Source of the DNA: Blautia hansenii DSM 20583
Lineage (GTDB): Bacteria; Bacillota; Clostridia; Lachnospirales; Lachnospiraceae
Assembly: GCF_002222595.2 (NCBI RefSeq)
Contig: NZ_CP022413.2
Coordinates: 1,628,001 to 1,692,000, forward strand
Reading direction: 5' to 3'
Length of the DNA: 64,000 nt
This document shows positions 34,261 to 43,571 of the stretch, piece by piece. The notes under the pieces were generated by a model. That model ran no database searches. It saw only the letters and a program-made list of their open reading frames with translations, and was not told the DNA's origin. Each line of letters starts with the position of its first letter. The first letter of the stretch is position 1. A program made the position numbers and the translations under genes.

Positions 34261-36972
34261 CTATCTAATACCTAAAGTCAGAATTTCAAATGGTTTCAAT
34301 ACCACATGGTACATTCCGTCTTCCCTTACTTCCAGACCTTCTTTTTCTTCCTCGATGACATTACTCTTATACATTTTTTCCATCCAGCTCTGTTTCTGAA
34401 TTTCAATTTCACGAGGTAATTCTGTAACATTTATAAAGCGAACCATAATATCAGAACCATTTTCCTGCTGTTTCAGTCCACTGAAGTTTACCCCTTCTCC
34501 TGTCCAGTTGAAGAAGCCCTTTTCCTGCGGATTAACCCCTGTATGAATACCTGTCGGAACTGCCATCAGTTCATTCTGGAACTGATATCCCAGTGTATAA
34601 ACATCCAGTCTTTCTCCATCTGCAAATGGCAGAATTTCATAGGAAAGTGTATAAGTTCCCTGCATCTGTGCTTTTGGAGTCGGGAAATATCCCCAGTCAC
34701 CCAATTCACCCACGCAGCGAAGAAGTGTAACTGCAATGGCGTTTTCCATATCCGGCAGCACTTCATACTCATACAATCCGTGGTTTGCAATCAGCATACC
34801 GTCTTTTTCGTCCTGCATTGCCACAAAGCTCTGCTGACGGTCACAGCCGCTTGGATTTTCCCACTGTTTGCTGTGGCGATTATTTCTTTCTACTACCTCA
34901 AAAGCAGAGTCTGCAAAATGTGTATCAGCTGCAAGTCCTGTCGGAATTACAACACGAACTCTGTGGTCTTTTGCTGTGTTGTGAATAGTTGTCTGTATCT
35001 TCAGACTCTTGGAGGATTTCTCCAAAGTAAGTTCTGTTTCAATTGCCAGCTCAACCATTTTATCACTGCGGCCGATATGGCGGTTATAGCACTCCTGGAA
35101 AGATTTCTGTGCAATTTCCAATTCCTTGGCTGCGCTTTCCGGTACTTCTATACTCTGGCAAATATGATATTTTGCACAGAAAGGAGTATCCTCTGCAAGA
35201 GTAATTTTTGCCGGCTTATTCTGTGTTGTAATTGCCTGACCGTTTGTATCCTGTACATAAATGTACTCGTTTCCGATATCGCCTGTTTCTTCATAATATC
35301 CGATATGTGAATAAACACGACCTGTTTTCAGGTTTGTAAGTGTATAGCTTCCGTCTTCATGAATTTCCACACGGATATTTTCATTTTCCATTGTGTTGCT
35401 GCCGGTAATCAATGTCTTTGTATCATCTGCCTGCTTTGCTTCTGCTTCCTGTAAATGATATACTCTGTATCCCATTGCCGGAACCTCTTTTGCCTCAAAG
35501 GTCACACGAACCTGTCTTGCCATGTATGGCTGGCGGAATTTATCATCCGGTAAAAGATAATCAAATGCCGTACCCATATCTTCAATTTTTGCATCTACGA
35601 TATTTCCTTCGGCATCCTTTAATACAAATACAGGCAGCTTTATATTCTGCATTTCCCAGTAAGCTTTTTCCTGTATATTTTCAAAGCATCTGTCTACGTC
35701 TAATACAGCGCTTACCACGTCTGTTTTATTCCAGCCCGTGAAGTTATAAACTGCAAATGGCAATACCTTACCGTTTTCACTGTTCAAATTTGATGTATCT
35801 ATCTGCTCTGTTAAGTATTCCATGCTTTCCTTGCACAGCTGCTCTGCTACCTGTCTGCTCTTTACAAAACGAATAGCCACTTCATCATTTACTTCATCTA
35901 CGTTACAGCTGCAAATACTGTCATGCGGATGGTTCTGCATCAAAACCTTCCAGCTATATTCTAAAAGCTCTTTCGGATATTTCTTTCCTTCCAGTCCCGC
36001 TAAAACTGCTGCCGGTTCTGCTTTACGCTCCAGCGCTGTTTCGCCTTTTCTGTTTAACTGTTTCAAATCAATTCTGTTGGAAGCAGTATTTACCAATGTA
36101 AAACGTCCGTCTGTTTCCTGACTGGTCAGTTCTCCCTTTACAACAGAAATGTTTTCGCCAAGCTCTTCTTTGACGGCTTTTACATACGTTTCAAAATCGG
36201 AATGAATAAATTCAATTTCCGGATATAACTTTTTAGCTGTTTCAATAGCCTGTGGTAAATCCTTCTGTACAGGCTGGTGGTCACATCCGTTCATAAAAAG
36301 GAGCTGGCTGGTTCCCGCATACTGTCTTACATCTGCAAGCTTCTTATCCCAGAATTTCTTTGCTTCCTCCGGCTCAACAGGAATTTCCATTCCGTTATTG
36401 TACCAGTTCGGGAATAAGATGCCTAATAATGTACTTCCATCCGGTGACTGCCAATTAATTTCAGAATATGCTGTTTCATAAGTTCCTTTTTCCAAGGTTT
36501 CATTGTTAAAGCCAATGGATTTTACCCCACGTCCAAAGGCAACTGCTTCCATACCTGCCTGTGCAAGTACCTGCGGCATCTGTCCTGCATTTCCGAAGGC
36601 ATCCGGAAAATATCCGATTGGACATAATTTTCCCAGCTTCAGGGCTTCTTTGCGACCTGTCAATAAATTTCGAACACAAGCCTCTCCACTTGTCAGGAAT
36701 TCATCCTGCAATACATACCAAGGTCCTGCTGTAAGCTTTCCTTCCTGAACTAATTTTTTAATTCTTTCCTTCTGCTCCGGTTTGATTTCCAGATAATCAT
36801 CATAAGCAGCAGTATGTCCGTCCATGTGGAAGCTGCGGTAATTTTCATTATTTTCCAGTAAATCGGATGCTGTATCCAGCAGTTCCACCAGTTTCATTCT
36901 GTGTTTTTCAAATGCCATGTACCATTCTCTGTCCCAATGAGAATGTGAAATAATATGTACTGTTGTTTTCAT
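34261..36972 (-). CDS. GH38 alpha-mannosidase
   Basis: 903 aa, standard for bacterial GH38. Zinc-binding start HSHWDREW (His10, His12, Asp14) and the probable nucleophile Asp124 in GYFPDAFGNAGQMPQ are intact; DHQPVQKDLP and the later QNHPHDSICSC segment provide further zinc/active-site residues. No signal peptide, so it acts in the cytosol on imported alpha-mannosides (MngB-like) or other mannose-containing oligosaccharides. ATG at 36972 follows AAGGTGGT. Divergent from a GntR/LacI-type regulator with two like operator sites between them. Confidence 0.95.
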   Translation of the reverse strand: MKTTVHIISHSHWDREWYMAFEKHRMKLVELLDTASDLLENNENYRSFHMDGHTAAYDDYLEIKPEQKERIKKLVQEGKLTAGPWYVLQDEFLTSGEACVRNLLTGRKEALKLGKLCPIGYFPDAFGNAGQMPQVLAQAGMEAVAFGRGVKSIGFNNETLEKGTYETAYSEINWQSPDGSTLLGILFPNWYNNGMEIPVEPEEAKKFWDKKLADVRQYAGTSQLLFMNGCDHQPVQKDLPQAIETAKKLYPEIEFIHSDFETYVKAVKEELGENISVVKGELTSQETDGRFTLVNTASNRIDLKQLNRKGETALERKAEPAAVLAGLEGKKYPKELLEYSWKVLMQNHPHDSICSCNVDEVNDEVAIRFVKSRQVAEQLCKESMEYLTEQIDTSNLNSENGKVLPFAVYNFTGWNKTDVVSAVLDVDRCFENIQEKAYWEMQNIKLPVFVLKDAEGNIVDAKIEDMGTAFDYLLPDDKFRQPYMARQVRVTFEAKEVPAMGYRVYHLQEAEAKQADDTKTLITGSNTMENENIRVEIHEDGSYTLTNLKTGRVYSHIGYYEETGDIGNEYIYVQDTNGQAITTQNKPAKITLAEDTPFCAKYHICQSIEVPESAAKELEIAQKSFQECYNRHIGRSDKMVELAIETELTLEKSSKSLKIQTTIHNTAKDHRVRVVIPTGLAADTHFADSAFEVVERNNRHSKQWENPSGCDRQQSFVAMQDEKDGMLIANHGLYEYEVLPDMENAIAVTLLRCVGELGDWGYFPTPKAQMQGTYTLSYEILPFADGERLDVYTLGYQFQNELMAVPTGIHTGVNPQEKGFFNWTGEGVNFSGLKQQENGSDIMVRFINVTELPREIEIQKQSWMEKMYKSNVIEEEKEGLEVREDGMYHVVLKPFEILTLGIR

Positions 36973-37020
36973 CTCATTTACCACCTTTTCATATTTTCTC
37001 ACATGATAGTTTCTATTGTA

Positions 37021-37034
37021 TTTGATATATCATA
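37021..37034 (-). promoter_or_regulatory. Operator site 1, mannosidase side
   Basis: TTTGATATATCATA, an imperfect inverted repeat matching operator site 2 at 12 of 14 positions. It begins at the downstream edge of the mannosidase -10 element, so a bound repressor would block transcription start. Confidence 0.6.
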
Positions 37035-37062
37035 TATTAACTTTCCTATGATAATTTGTCAA
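37034..37062 (-). promoter_or_regulatory. Probable promoter of the mannosidase gene
   Basis: On the minus strand TTGACA, 17-nt spacer, TAATAT. The -35 is consensus. Operator site 1 lies at its start region. Confidence 0.65.
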
Positions 37063-37075
37063 TATAAATATATAA

Positions 37076-37105
37076 TTTGACATATCAAACTAGGTATTAT
37101 AAAAT
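37076..37105 (+). promoter_or_regulatory. Probable promoter and operator site 2 of the GntR-type regulator gene
   Basis: TTTGACATATCAAA (37076-37089) has perfect 5-bp inverted arms. It contains a consensus -35 TTGACA (37077-37082), with TAAAAT 17 nt later as -10 (37100-37105). The overlap suggests the regulator represses its own gene. Confidence 0.65.
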
Positions 37106-37151
37106 AATAACAGAACAAATTAACGATACATTTTCAGAAAGATGGAAATTT

Positions 37152-38285
37152 ATGAAGCAAGAGAATTCAAACAAGCCAAAATATGAAATTATAAAAGAGG
37201 ACATCCTTGCTCAAATCCGCAAAAATGACTTTTCTTATTCCGAGCCACTCTGTACGGAAAAGCAATTATCGGAACAATATCAGGTCAGTCGAATTACGGC
37301 AAAACATGCCCTGACGGATTTGGAACAAATGGGCGTTTTATATCGAAAGCGAGGTGTAGGCAGCTTCGTTGCTCCAAATGCAGCCAATCATCTAAACCGC
37401 CTTACACCGCCAAAGTATCTCCCCTCAAAAATGGTATCCTTTCTCCTTCCTTTTGACATCACAAAGGGCGGGATGTTTAAAACTGTCGAGGTGGTAAACA
37501 ATGTCTTAAATGCTAACGGCTATATGATGAGTATTTATGTATCCGGCGCCAAAGAAAAATCCAATTTGCGCCTTCTTCTCTCTCAAAATCTTTCCGGACT
37601 TATTTATTATCCTGAGAGAGATAAAATTCATTTGGAGCTTCTCAATGAATTTGTTTTTATGAATATACCGATTATTGTAATTGATAAGACAACTGATTGT
37701 CCTTATATTCATAACATTGTTTCAGACAATTTTGCAGGCGGAAGATTATTAGGCGAACATCTTATTCAGTTAGGACATCGCAATATCACATTTTTCACAA
37801 CTGCCCCACTGGAGGAAACCTCAACTGTCCGCAACCGCTTTGCAGGATTTCTTCATGCTTTGCAGGAAGGGGGAATTCAGCCAAATTCTTCCAATTTTGT
37901 TTATTATCCGCACAAGCTTACAGAAGAAGAATGTCTTGCGCCAAGCAGCGGTCCTCTTCAGGATACCTTACGTACTTTATATCAGAGAGGAACGACAGCA
38001 ATTATTGCAGAAAATGACCGTGTTGCCCAGCTGATACAACTTGCCTGTCACTCTATGGGTATTCGTATTCCTGAGGATATCAGCCTTTGCGGATTTGATA
38101 ATGATGATGCCATCCGCAGTCTGGATATCACTACCATCGGACAGAACTTTTCACGTATGGGGCAGGAAATCGGACGTATATTTACAGAGTCTATGAATAA
38201 TCCGAATTATCCCATACAGAAAATCACAATTCCGGTAGAATTATTTTCCCGCAGCTCTACAAAAGAGCCTCGGACACTCTCATAA
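37152..38285 (+). CDS. GntR-type HTH regulator with LacI/periplasmic-binding-like sensor domain
   Basis: 377 aa. N-terminal GntR winged helix (KPKYEIIKEDILAQIRKN, TEKQLSEQYQVSRITAKHALTDLEQ), then a LacI-type sugar-binding domain (SGLIYYPERD, GRLLGEHLIQLGHRNITFF, DISLCGFDNDDAIRSLDITTI). This layout is that of AraR. It probably represses the divergent mannosidase until a mannose-derived inducer binds. The start at 37152 has a modest GATGGA site; the frame upstream overlaps the promoter and operator, so an upstream start is unlikely. Confidence 0.88.
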   Translation: MKQENSNKPKYEIIKEDILAQIRKNDFSYSEPLCTEKQLSEQYQVSRITAKHALTDLEQMGVLYRKRGVGSFVAPNAANHLNRLTPPKYLPSKMVSFLLPFDITKGGMFKTVEVVNNVLNANGYMMSIYVSGAKEKSNLRLLLSQNLSGLIYYPERDKIHLELLNEFVFMNIPIIVIDKTTDCPYIHNIVSDNFAGGRLLGEHLIQLGHRNITFFTTAPLEETSTVRNRFAGFLHALQEGGIQPNSSNFVYYPHKLTEEECLAPSSGPLQDTLRTLYQRGTTAIIAENDRVAQLIQLACHSMGIRIPEDISLCGFDNDDAIRSLDITTIGQNFSRMGQEIGRIFTESMNNPNYPIQKITIPVELFSRSSTKEPRTLS

Positions 38286-38300
38286 ATTCATATTGCAAAG

Positions 38301-38333
38301 AGCCGAAATATCCTCTTGGTATTCCGGCTTTTT
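38301..38333 (+). terminator. Terminator after the GntR/LacI-type gene
   Basis: AGCCGAAATA and TATTCCGGCT pair with one mismatch and are followed by TTTTTGCTTTTG on the plus strand. Confidence 0.8.
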
Positions 38334-38364
38334 GCTTTTGTCCTAAAATATTGTAAACGCAAAA

Positions 38365-38397
38365 ATAGAGGGCAGTGAAATAAATCACACCCTCTAT
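38365..38397 (-). terminator. Terminator after rpmF
   Basis: ATAGAGGG and CCCTCTAT form a perfect 8-bp stem, extended by GTGA/TCAC, followed on the minus strand by TTTTTGCG. Confidence 0.88.
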
Positions 38398-38410
38398 CTT
38401 ACAGGAAAGC

Positions 38411-38596
38411 TTAGGCTTCCTCTGTCTTAATGATTTCTTTTTTATTGTAGCTTCCGCATGCACGGCAAACTCTGTGAGGCATCATTAACGCACCACATTT
38501 GCTGCATTTTACTAAGTTTGGAGCACTCATTTTCCAGTTTGCACGTCTTTTATCTCTTCTTGCTTTAGAAGATTTATTTTTTGGACATATAGACAT
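38411..38596 (-). CDS. rpmF: 50S ribosomal protein L32
   Basis: 61 aa. Basic N-terminus (KNKSSKARRDKRRANWK) followed by a zinc-ribbon CSKCGALMMPHRVCRACG with four cysteines, so this is the zinc-binding (C+) form of L32. Lies 3 nt after the DUF177 gene, the typical pairing in bacteria. GGAGGTG precedes the ATG. Confidence 0.97.
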   Translation of the reverse strand: MSICPKNKSSKARRDKRRANWKMSAPNLVKCSKCGALMMPHRVCRACGSYNKKEIIKTEEA

Positions 38597-38599
38597 AGG

Positions 38600-39127
38600 T
38601 TACACCTCCTTAAATTTGCTAAATATATCACTGATTACCGCCATTCGGGGATCTGGACTTGTCTGGTCGCATTCGCATGAGCCTTCATTCAAATCTTTGC
38701 CGCATTTAGGGCAAATTCCCCGGCAGTTCTCTTTACATAGAACCCTTAAAGGCCAATGGATTAAAATCTCATTATGCACTAACTGCTCTACGTCCAGGCT
38801 GCAACCTGTGACATAATTAATTTCATCTAAGTCTTTTATCCTGTCTTCCCTCGAAGCCTTCATGTCAATTTCCTCCGATATATCAACCTCAAATTCAGTG
38901 GGAACATCCTTCAGGCACTTATCGCAAGGTATCGCCAGAACAATACTGCCCTTTGCTTCTATTTTGACAACCTTCTTACCTGTATTGACTAAAGTCACAC
39001 AGATTGGCTTTTTTTCAATAACCGGGAAGCTTCCCAGCTTTGATTGAAAGAAATCCATGGAAACAGGTGCTTCAACAACCTGTGTCTTTCCTTCTATGGA
39101 TAAAATTTCTGATAAATCAATTAGCAT
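38600..39127 (-). CDS. DUF177/YceD-family protein
   Basis: 175 aa, YceD family, co-occurring with rpmF and implicated in 23S rRNA processing or large-subunit assembly in other bacteria and plants. Visible: the CDKCLKDVPTEFEVDISEEI centre and the C-terminal CKENCRGICPKCGKDLNEGSC, which carries a probable zinc site (CRGICPKCG). ATG at 39127 is in the same operon as rpmF. Confidence 0.93.
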   Translation of the reverse strand: MLIDLSEILSIEGKTQVVEAPVSMDFFQSKLGSFPVIEKKPICVTLVNTGKKVVKIEAKGSIVLAIPCDKCLKDVPTEFEVDISEEIDMKASREDRIKDLDEINYVTGCSLDVEQLVHNEILIHWPLRVLCKENCRGICPKCGKDLNEGSCECDQTSPDPRMAVISDIFSKFKEV

Positions 39128-39185
39128 AATAGTCTCCTAATCACACCTTGTAAATTATACATAGGGATTTACAGTTTGTCAACCA

Positions 39186-40382
39186 TTATTTTGAAACTAA
39201 TTCAGCAGTTTCCTGACAAATAGCTAATTCTTCATTTGTAGGAACGATTGCTACTGTTACTTTAGAGTCCGGAGTAGAGATGATTTTGTTCTCTCCTCTT
39301 GTCTGGTTTGCTTCTTCATCCAATGTAATTCCAAGGTATCCTAAGCTTTTTACTACTGCTTCACGTACAGGAATTGCGTTTTCACCGATACCGCCTGTAA
39401 ATGCAATAGCGTCTACACCGTTCATAGCTGCTACATAAGAACCGATATATTTAATAATTCTATAACATAAGCAGTCTACTGCACGTTTTGCATCTTCGTT
39501 GCCCTGTTCTCTTGCTTCATTTAAATCACGGAAGTCACTGGAAAGTCCTTTGGAAAGTCCCAGTAAACCGGATTTTTTATTCAGGATATTTACCATTTCT
39601 GTTACGTCAATGTTTTCTTTTTTGCAGATAAAGTCAAGAACAGCAGGGTCTAAGTCACCGGAACGTGTTCCCATAACAAGACCTTCCAATGGAGTAAGGC
39701 CCATAGAAGTATCTACACATTTGCCGTTTACAACTGCACTGATGGAAGAACCGTTTCCTAAGTGCGCTACGATAACTTTAGAGTTATCAGGGTCTAAGCC
39801 TAAGAATTTAATTGTTTCTTTGGATACAAATCTGTGAGATGTTCCGTGGAAACCATATTTACGAACTTTATATTTATCATAGTATTCGTAAGGAATTGCA
39901 TACATATATGCTTTTTCCGGCATTGTCTGATGGAAAGCTGTATCAAATACGGCTACGTTTGGTTTGCCCGGCATCAGCTCCATACATGCACGGATACCCA
40001 TTAAGTTTGCAGGGTTATGCAGAGGTCCTAAATCGCAGCATTCTTCGATTACAGAAATAACTTCGTCATTGATAATGCAGGAGTCAGAAATTTTTGCTCC
40101 GCCGTGAAGTACACGATGTCCGATTGCTTCTACTTCGTCTAAGCTTTTTAAAACACCTGTGTTTGGATTTACTAAAGCATCTAATACCATTTTAATCGCT
40201 TCAGTATGAGTAGGCATTGCTGCTTCTGTTACTTCTTTTTCTCCGCCTGTTGGCTGATATACTAATCTTCCGTCCAGCCCAATACGTTCACATAAGCCTT
40301 TTGCTGCTACTGCCTCTGTTTCAGAATTGATTAACTGGAATTTCAGTGATGAACTTCCGCAGTTTACTACTAATACGTTCAT
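39186..40382 (-). CDS. ackA: Acetate kinase
   Basis: 398 aa. ASKHA-fold kinase signatures: NVLVVNCGSSSLKFQLI at the start, IGHRVLHGG, FDTAFHQTMP, KYGFHGTSHRFVS, HLGNGSSISAV and FTGGIGENA. Converts acetyl-phosphate and ADP to acetate and ATP, the main ATP-yielding step of acetogenic fermentation. No pta gene is adjacent. GGAAGAG lies before the ATG. It appears strongly expressed by codon choice. Confidence 0.98.
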   Translation of the reverse strand: MNVLVVNCGSSSLKFQLINSETEAVAAKGLCERIGLDGRLVYQPTGGEKEVTEAAMPTHTEAIKMVLDALVNPNTGVLKSLDEVEAIGHRVLHGGAKISDSCIINDEVISVIEECCDLGPLHNPANLMGIRACMELMPGKPNVAVFDTAFHQTMPEKAYMYAIPYEYYDKYKVRKYGFHGTSHRFVSKETIKFLGLDPDNSKVIVAHLGNGSSISAVVNGKCVDTSMGLTPLEGLVMGTRSGDLDPAVLDFICKKENIDVTEMVNILNKKSGLLGLSKGLSSDFRDLNEAREQGNEDAKRAVDCLCYRIIKYIGSYVAAMNGVDAIAFTGGIGENAIPVREAVVKSLGYLGITLDEEANQTRGENKIISTPDSKVTVAIVPTNEELAICQETAELVSK

Positions 40383-40572
40383 ATTCTCTTCCTCCGATAT
40401 CTTAAGATAATCTATATACAGATTGCTCTGTAATTCTGGCCGTTTTGACCATTTCTATTTTTCATTATACACTGTTTCTTTATCACAAACAAGAGAAGGT
40501 TTTGGATTTTTGTGGAAAAGCTCTCTTATTCTTGTATTATTTTTCAAACATTTTTTCACCGACAGAAAACTA

Positions 40573-40602
40573 TTGTCAGTTTTCTACTTTCTCCTGTATA
40601 CT
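40573..40602 (+). promoter_or_regulatory. Promoter of tmcAL
   Basis: TTGTCA (40573-40578), 18-nt spacer, TATACT (40597-40602). The transcription start should fall near 40609. Confidence 0.75.
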
Positions 40603-40616
40603 AAGCAGTAGAAAAC
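40579..40616 (+). repeat. 10-bp perfect inverted repeat flanking the tmcAL -10 element
   Basis: GTTTTCTACT (40579-40588) and AGTAGAAAAC (40607-40616) are exact inverted copies 18 bp apart, one lying in the spacer and the other at the start point. Because the expected transcript begins within the second arm, a DNA operator is more likely than an RNA hairpin. Confidence 0.6.
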
Positions 40617-40628
40617 GGAGGTACGATT

Positions 40629-41873
40629 ATGCAAAAAGCAGTGGGTATTATCGCAGAATATAATCCTTTTCACAAAGGACATGAATATCAAATTCAACAG
40701 GCAAAAGAACAGACAGGGGCGAATATTGCTATTATTTTAATGAGCGGAGATTTTGTACAGCGGGGTACTCCTGCTATTTTCGCAAAGCATCAGAGAACTG
40801 CCATGGCACTTTTGGGTGGCGCTGATATTGTTTTCGAGCTTCCTTCCTTTTATGCCTGCGGCAGTGCAGAATATTTTTCATCAGGGGCAGTTTCTGTTTT
40901 CAATGCGTTAAATTCCATTGATTTTCTGTGCTTCGGAAGCGAGAGCGGTGAAATTGATACCTGTCGCTTCTTAGGAAAGCTGCTCGCAGACGAACCAAAG
41001 CTCTATAAAGAAAAGCTGCGCAGTTTTCTTAAACAGGGACTGTCTTTTCCTGCTGCCAGAAAATCTGCATTGGCAGAATATTTGAAAGAAAAAGATATCC
41101 CTTTTTCTGAAGACTTTTTAGATACGCCAAACAATATTTTAGGTATCGAATACTGTAAGTCTCTCGCTGCTCAAAACAGTTCCATTGTCCCTGTTACCAT
41201 AAAGAGAATTGGCAGCTCCTACCATGAAACTTCCCTTTCTTCAGAATATCCCAGTGCCTCTGCCATACGCAGAGAGCTTATTGCTGCTTGGAATACTCAG
41301 AAATTTCTTTCTGATACTTTAAAAAATGCACAGCCGCCTGCTGTAAAGGATTACCTCTGCGCTCTATTGGAAAACGAAACTTTTCTCATAGAAGATGACT
41401 TCTCACTACTTTTGAAATATGAACTGATGAAAAATACACCGGAAAGTCTGTGTGCCTTTTCTGATATGTCTCCTGATTTAGCCAGACGAATTTATCATCA
41501 TTTGAATACCTTTGAAACTTTTACACAATTTGCAGAACAATTAAAAACAAAAGAGCTGACTTACACCCGCATTTGTCGGGCTTTGCTCCATGTATTATTA
41601 AATATTCCCTCTGATTTGCCTGCTATCTCTCCTGCGTATGTAAGACTGTTGGGATTTAAAAAAGAAAGTTCTTTCTTTTTGCGTATTTTACAGAAAAACA
41701 GTGATATTCCAATCATTACAAAAGCCGCCGATTATAAAAAATTATTGCCAAAAGAAGCTCACTCTCTTTTTGAAAAAGATTTGTTTGCTTCCAACCTTTA
41801 TGAAACAGTAAAGTGCAATAAAAAATCGACAGCCTTTACAAACGATTTGCAAAAGCCGCCGATTATTCTTTAA
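40629..41873 (+). CDS. tmcAL: tRNA(Met) cytidine acetate ligase TmcAL
   Basis: 414 aa. Begins VGIIAEYNPFHKGHEYQI, with the HxGH nucleotidyltransferase motif, then MSGDFVQRGTPAIFAK and ADIVFELP. TmcAL uses ATP and acetate to make N4-acetylcytidine at the wobble base of elongator tRNA-Met. Neighbouring ackA on the other strand makes acetate, but the link is probably just chance. ACGGAGG precedes the ATG. It converges on the UPF0210 gene with only 3 bases between stops. Confidence 0.95.
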   Translation: MQKAVGIIAEYNPFHKGHEYQIQQAKEQTGANIAIILMSGDFVQRGTPAIFAKHQRTAMALLGGADIVFELPSFYACGSAEYFSSGAVSVFNALNSIDFLCFGSESGEIDTCRFLGKLLADEPKLYKEKLRSFLKQGLSFPAARKSALAEYLKEKDIPFSEDFLDTPNNILGIEYCKSLAAQNSSIVPVTIKRIGSSYHETSLSSEYPSASAIRRELIAAWNTQKFLSDTLKNAQPPAVKDYLCALLENETFLIEDDFSLLLKYELMKNTPESLCAFSDMSPDLARRIYHHLNTFETFTQFAEQLKTKELTYTRICRALLHVLLNIPSDLPAISPAYVRLLGFKKESSFFLRILQKNSDIPIITKAADYKKLLPKEAHSLFEKDLFASNLYETVKCNKKSTAFTNDLQKPPIIL

Positions 41874-41876
41874 TTC

Positions 41877-43241
41877 TTAGTTTTTAAAGCTGTGAATTGG
41901 TGCCGGTATTCTTCCCTTACGACTGACAAAAGCCTCACAGGAATATGGATTTACCGGCATAATCGGTGCATATCCCAGTAAACCGCCGAATTCAACAGTT
42001 TCTCCTACACCTTTTCCGATAACAGGAATAATACGAACTGCTGTTGTTTTCTGGTTTACCATACCGATTGCACATTCATCTGCAATAATACCGGAAACAG
42101 TAGATGCCTTTGTATCTCCCGGAATTGCAATCATATCAAGACCTACGGAGCATACACAAGTCATAGCCTCCAGCTTTTCAATAGTTAAAGCATTGGCTAC
42201 CACAGCATCAATCATACCCTGATCCTCACTTACAGGAATGAAAGCTCCGCTTAATCCGCCTACATAAGAGGACGCCATAACGCCGCCTTTTTTTACCTGA
42301 TCGTTTAACAGGGCTAATGCTGCGGTTGTTCCCGGCGCTCCTGCATATTCCAGACCGATTTCACAGAGAATATCTGCCACACTGTCTCCAATCGCCGGTG
42401 TAGGCGCAAGAGATAAATCCACAATTCCAAAAGGAATGCCAAGACGTTTAGATGCTTCCTGCGCTACCAGCTGTCCCACACGTGTTACCTTAAATGCTGT
42501 CTTTTTAATAGTTTCACAGAGGACCTCAAAGCTTTCGCCCCGTACTTGCTCCAAAGCTGTTTTTACAACACCCGGACCTGAAACACCTACGTTAATAATG
42601 GCATCTGCTTCTGTTACCCCATGAAAAGCTCCAGCCATAAAAGGATTATCATCCGGCGCATTACAAAATACTACCAACTTCGCACATCCTAAAGAGTCAT
42701 CCTCTTTCGTTGCTTCTGCTGTTTCCAGTACAATTTCACCCATAAGGCGCACAGCATCCATATTGATGCCTGTCTTTGTAGAGCCCAAATTTACGGAGCT
42801 GCACACTCTTTCTGTACTAGCCAAAGCCTGAGGAATAGAACGAATTAAGAGCTCATCTGCCTGTGTCATTCCTTTACATACTGTTGCAGAATATCCGCCG
42901 ATAAAGTTCACGCCTACTTCTTTAGCAGCTCTGTCTAACGTTTCTGCCAAGGTCACAAAATCCTCCGGAGTTTTGCAGGCAGCGCCCCCTACAAGGGCAA
43001 TGGGTGTAATAGAAATTCTTTTGTTTACAATGGGAACTCCGAATTCCTTTGAAATGTCCTCTCCTGTTTCGACCAGACGGCTGGCAAGGCGGGTAATCTT
43101 CTCATAAATTTTGCGATTTAACTCCTGTAAATCTGCATCAATACAATCCAAAAGACTAATTCCAAGTGTAATGGTACGAACATCCAGATTTTCCTGTTCA
43201 ATCATTTTGTTCGTTTCATTTACCTCATACATGTTAATCAT
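41877..43241 (-). CDS. UPF0210/PFL family protein (DUF711)
   Basis: 454 aa. PFL-like fold family of unknown function; features include [34 protein letters not shown] and [14 protein letters not shown]. The open frame runs back into the ACT gene, but the ATG at 43241 has AGGA sites at suitable spacing and fits the family N-terminus ([12 protein letters not shown]). Always paired in Firmicutes with the ACT-domain UPF0237 gene lying directly upstream, as here. Confidence 0.92.
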   Translation of the reverse strand: MINMYEVNETNKMIEQENLDVRTITLGISLLDCIDADLQELNRKIYEKITRLASRLVETGEDISKEFGVPIVNKRISITPIALVGGAACKTPEDFVTLAETLDRAAKEVGVNFIGGYSATVCKGMTQADELLIRSIPQALASTERVCSSVNLGSTKTGINMDAVRLMGEIVLETAEATKEDDSLGCAKLVVFCNAPDDNPFMAGAFHGVTEADAIINVGVSGPGVVKTALEQVRGESFEVLCETIKKTAFKVTRVGQLVAQEASKRLGIPFGIVDLSLAPTPAIGDSVADILCEIGLEYAGAPGTTAALALLNDQVKKGGVMASSYVGGLSGAFIPVSEDQGMIDAVVANALTIEKLEAMTCVCSVGLDMIAIPGDTKASTVSGIIADECAIGMVNQKTTAVRIIPVIGKGVGETVEFGGLLGYAPIMPVNPYSCEAFVSRKGRIPAPIHSFKN

Positions 43242-43273
43242 AGTTGTTTCCTGTCCTTTCTTCCTGCCATCTT

Positions 43274-43546
43274 TTAAATACGGTGCATTTTTGTGAAAAT
43301 ATCTTCTAACTGTGCATGAATAACAACACCGATTTCTGTGCCCACTGCATCCAGCTCTTCTGAAATTACACTGATTTTCTTGGAACACATACTGGTGTCT
43401 GTAATCATCATCATATTAAAGTATCCGTCTACAATGGTTTGTGTGATGTCTAAAATGTTAATATTGTTTTCTGCCAGATAAGTACAAACCTTTGCTGTAA
43501 TACCTACGGTATCCTGTCCTACTACTGTGATAATGGTTTTTTTCAT
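43274..43546 (-). CDS. UPF0237 ACT-domain protein
   Basis: 90 aa, a single ACT domain ([20 protein letters not shown], then [18 protein letters not shown]). ACT domains bind amino acids and regulate partner enzymes; the partner is likely the downstream UPF0210 protein, 32 nt away. Related to GcvR-type proteins, but the ligand is unknown. Confidence 0.92.
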   Translation of the reverse strand: MKKTIITVVGQDTVGITAKVCTYLAENNINILDITQTIVDGYFNMMMITDTSMCSKKISVISEELDAVGTEIGVVIHAQLEDIFTKMHRI

Positions 43547-43571
43547 GCTTTTGTCCTCATTTCTTTCTTTT

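Noticed and set aside
34543..35310. 255-codon plus-strand frame opposite the mannosidase gene
   Set aside because: A shadow of the GH38 gene, with Cys/Phe-rich composition and no recognisable domain.
40423..40663. Short plus-strand frames before tmcAL
   Set aside because: They span the tmcAL promoter and inverted repeat and lack ribosome sites.
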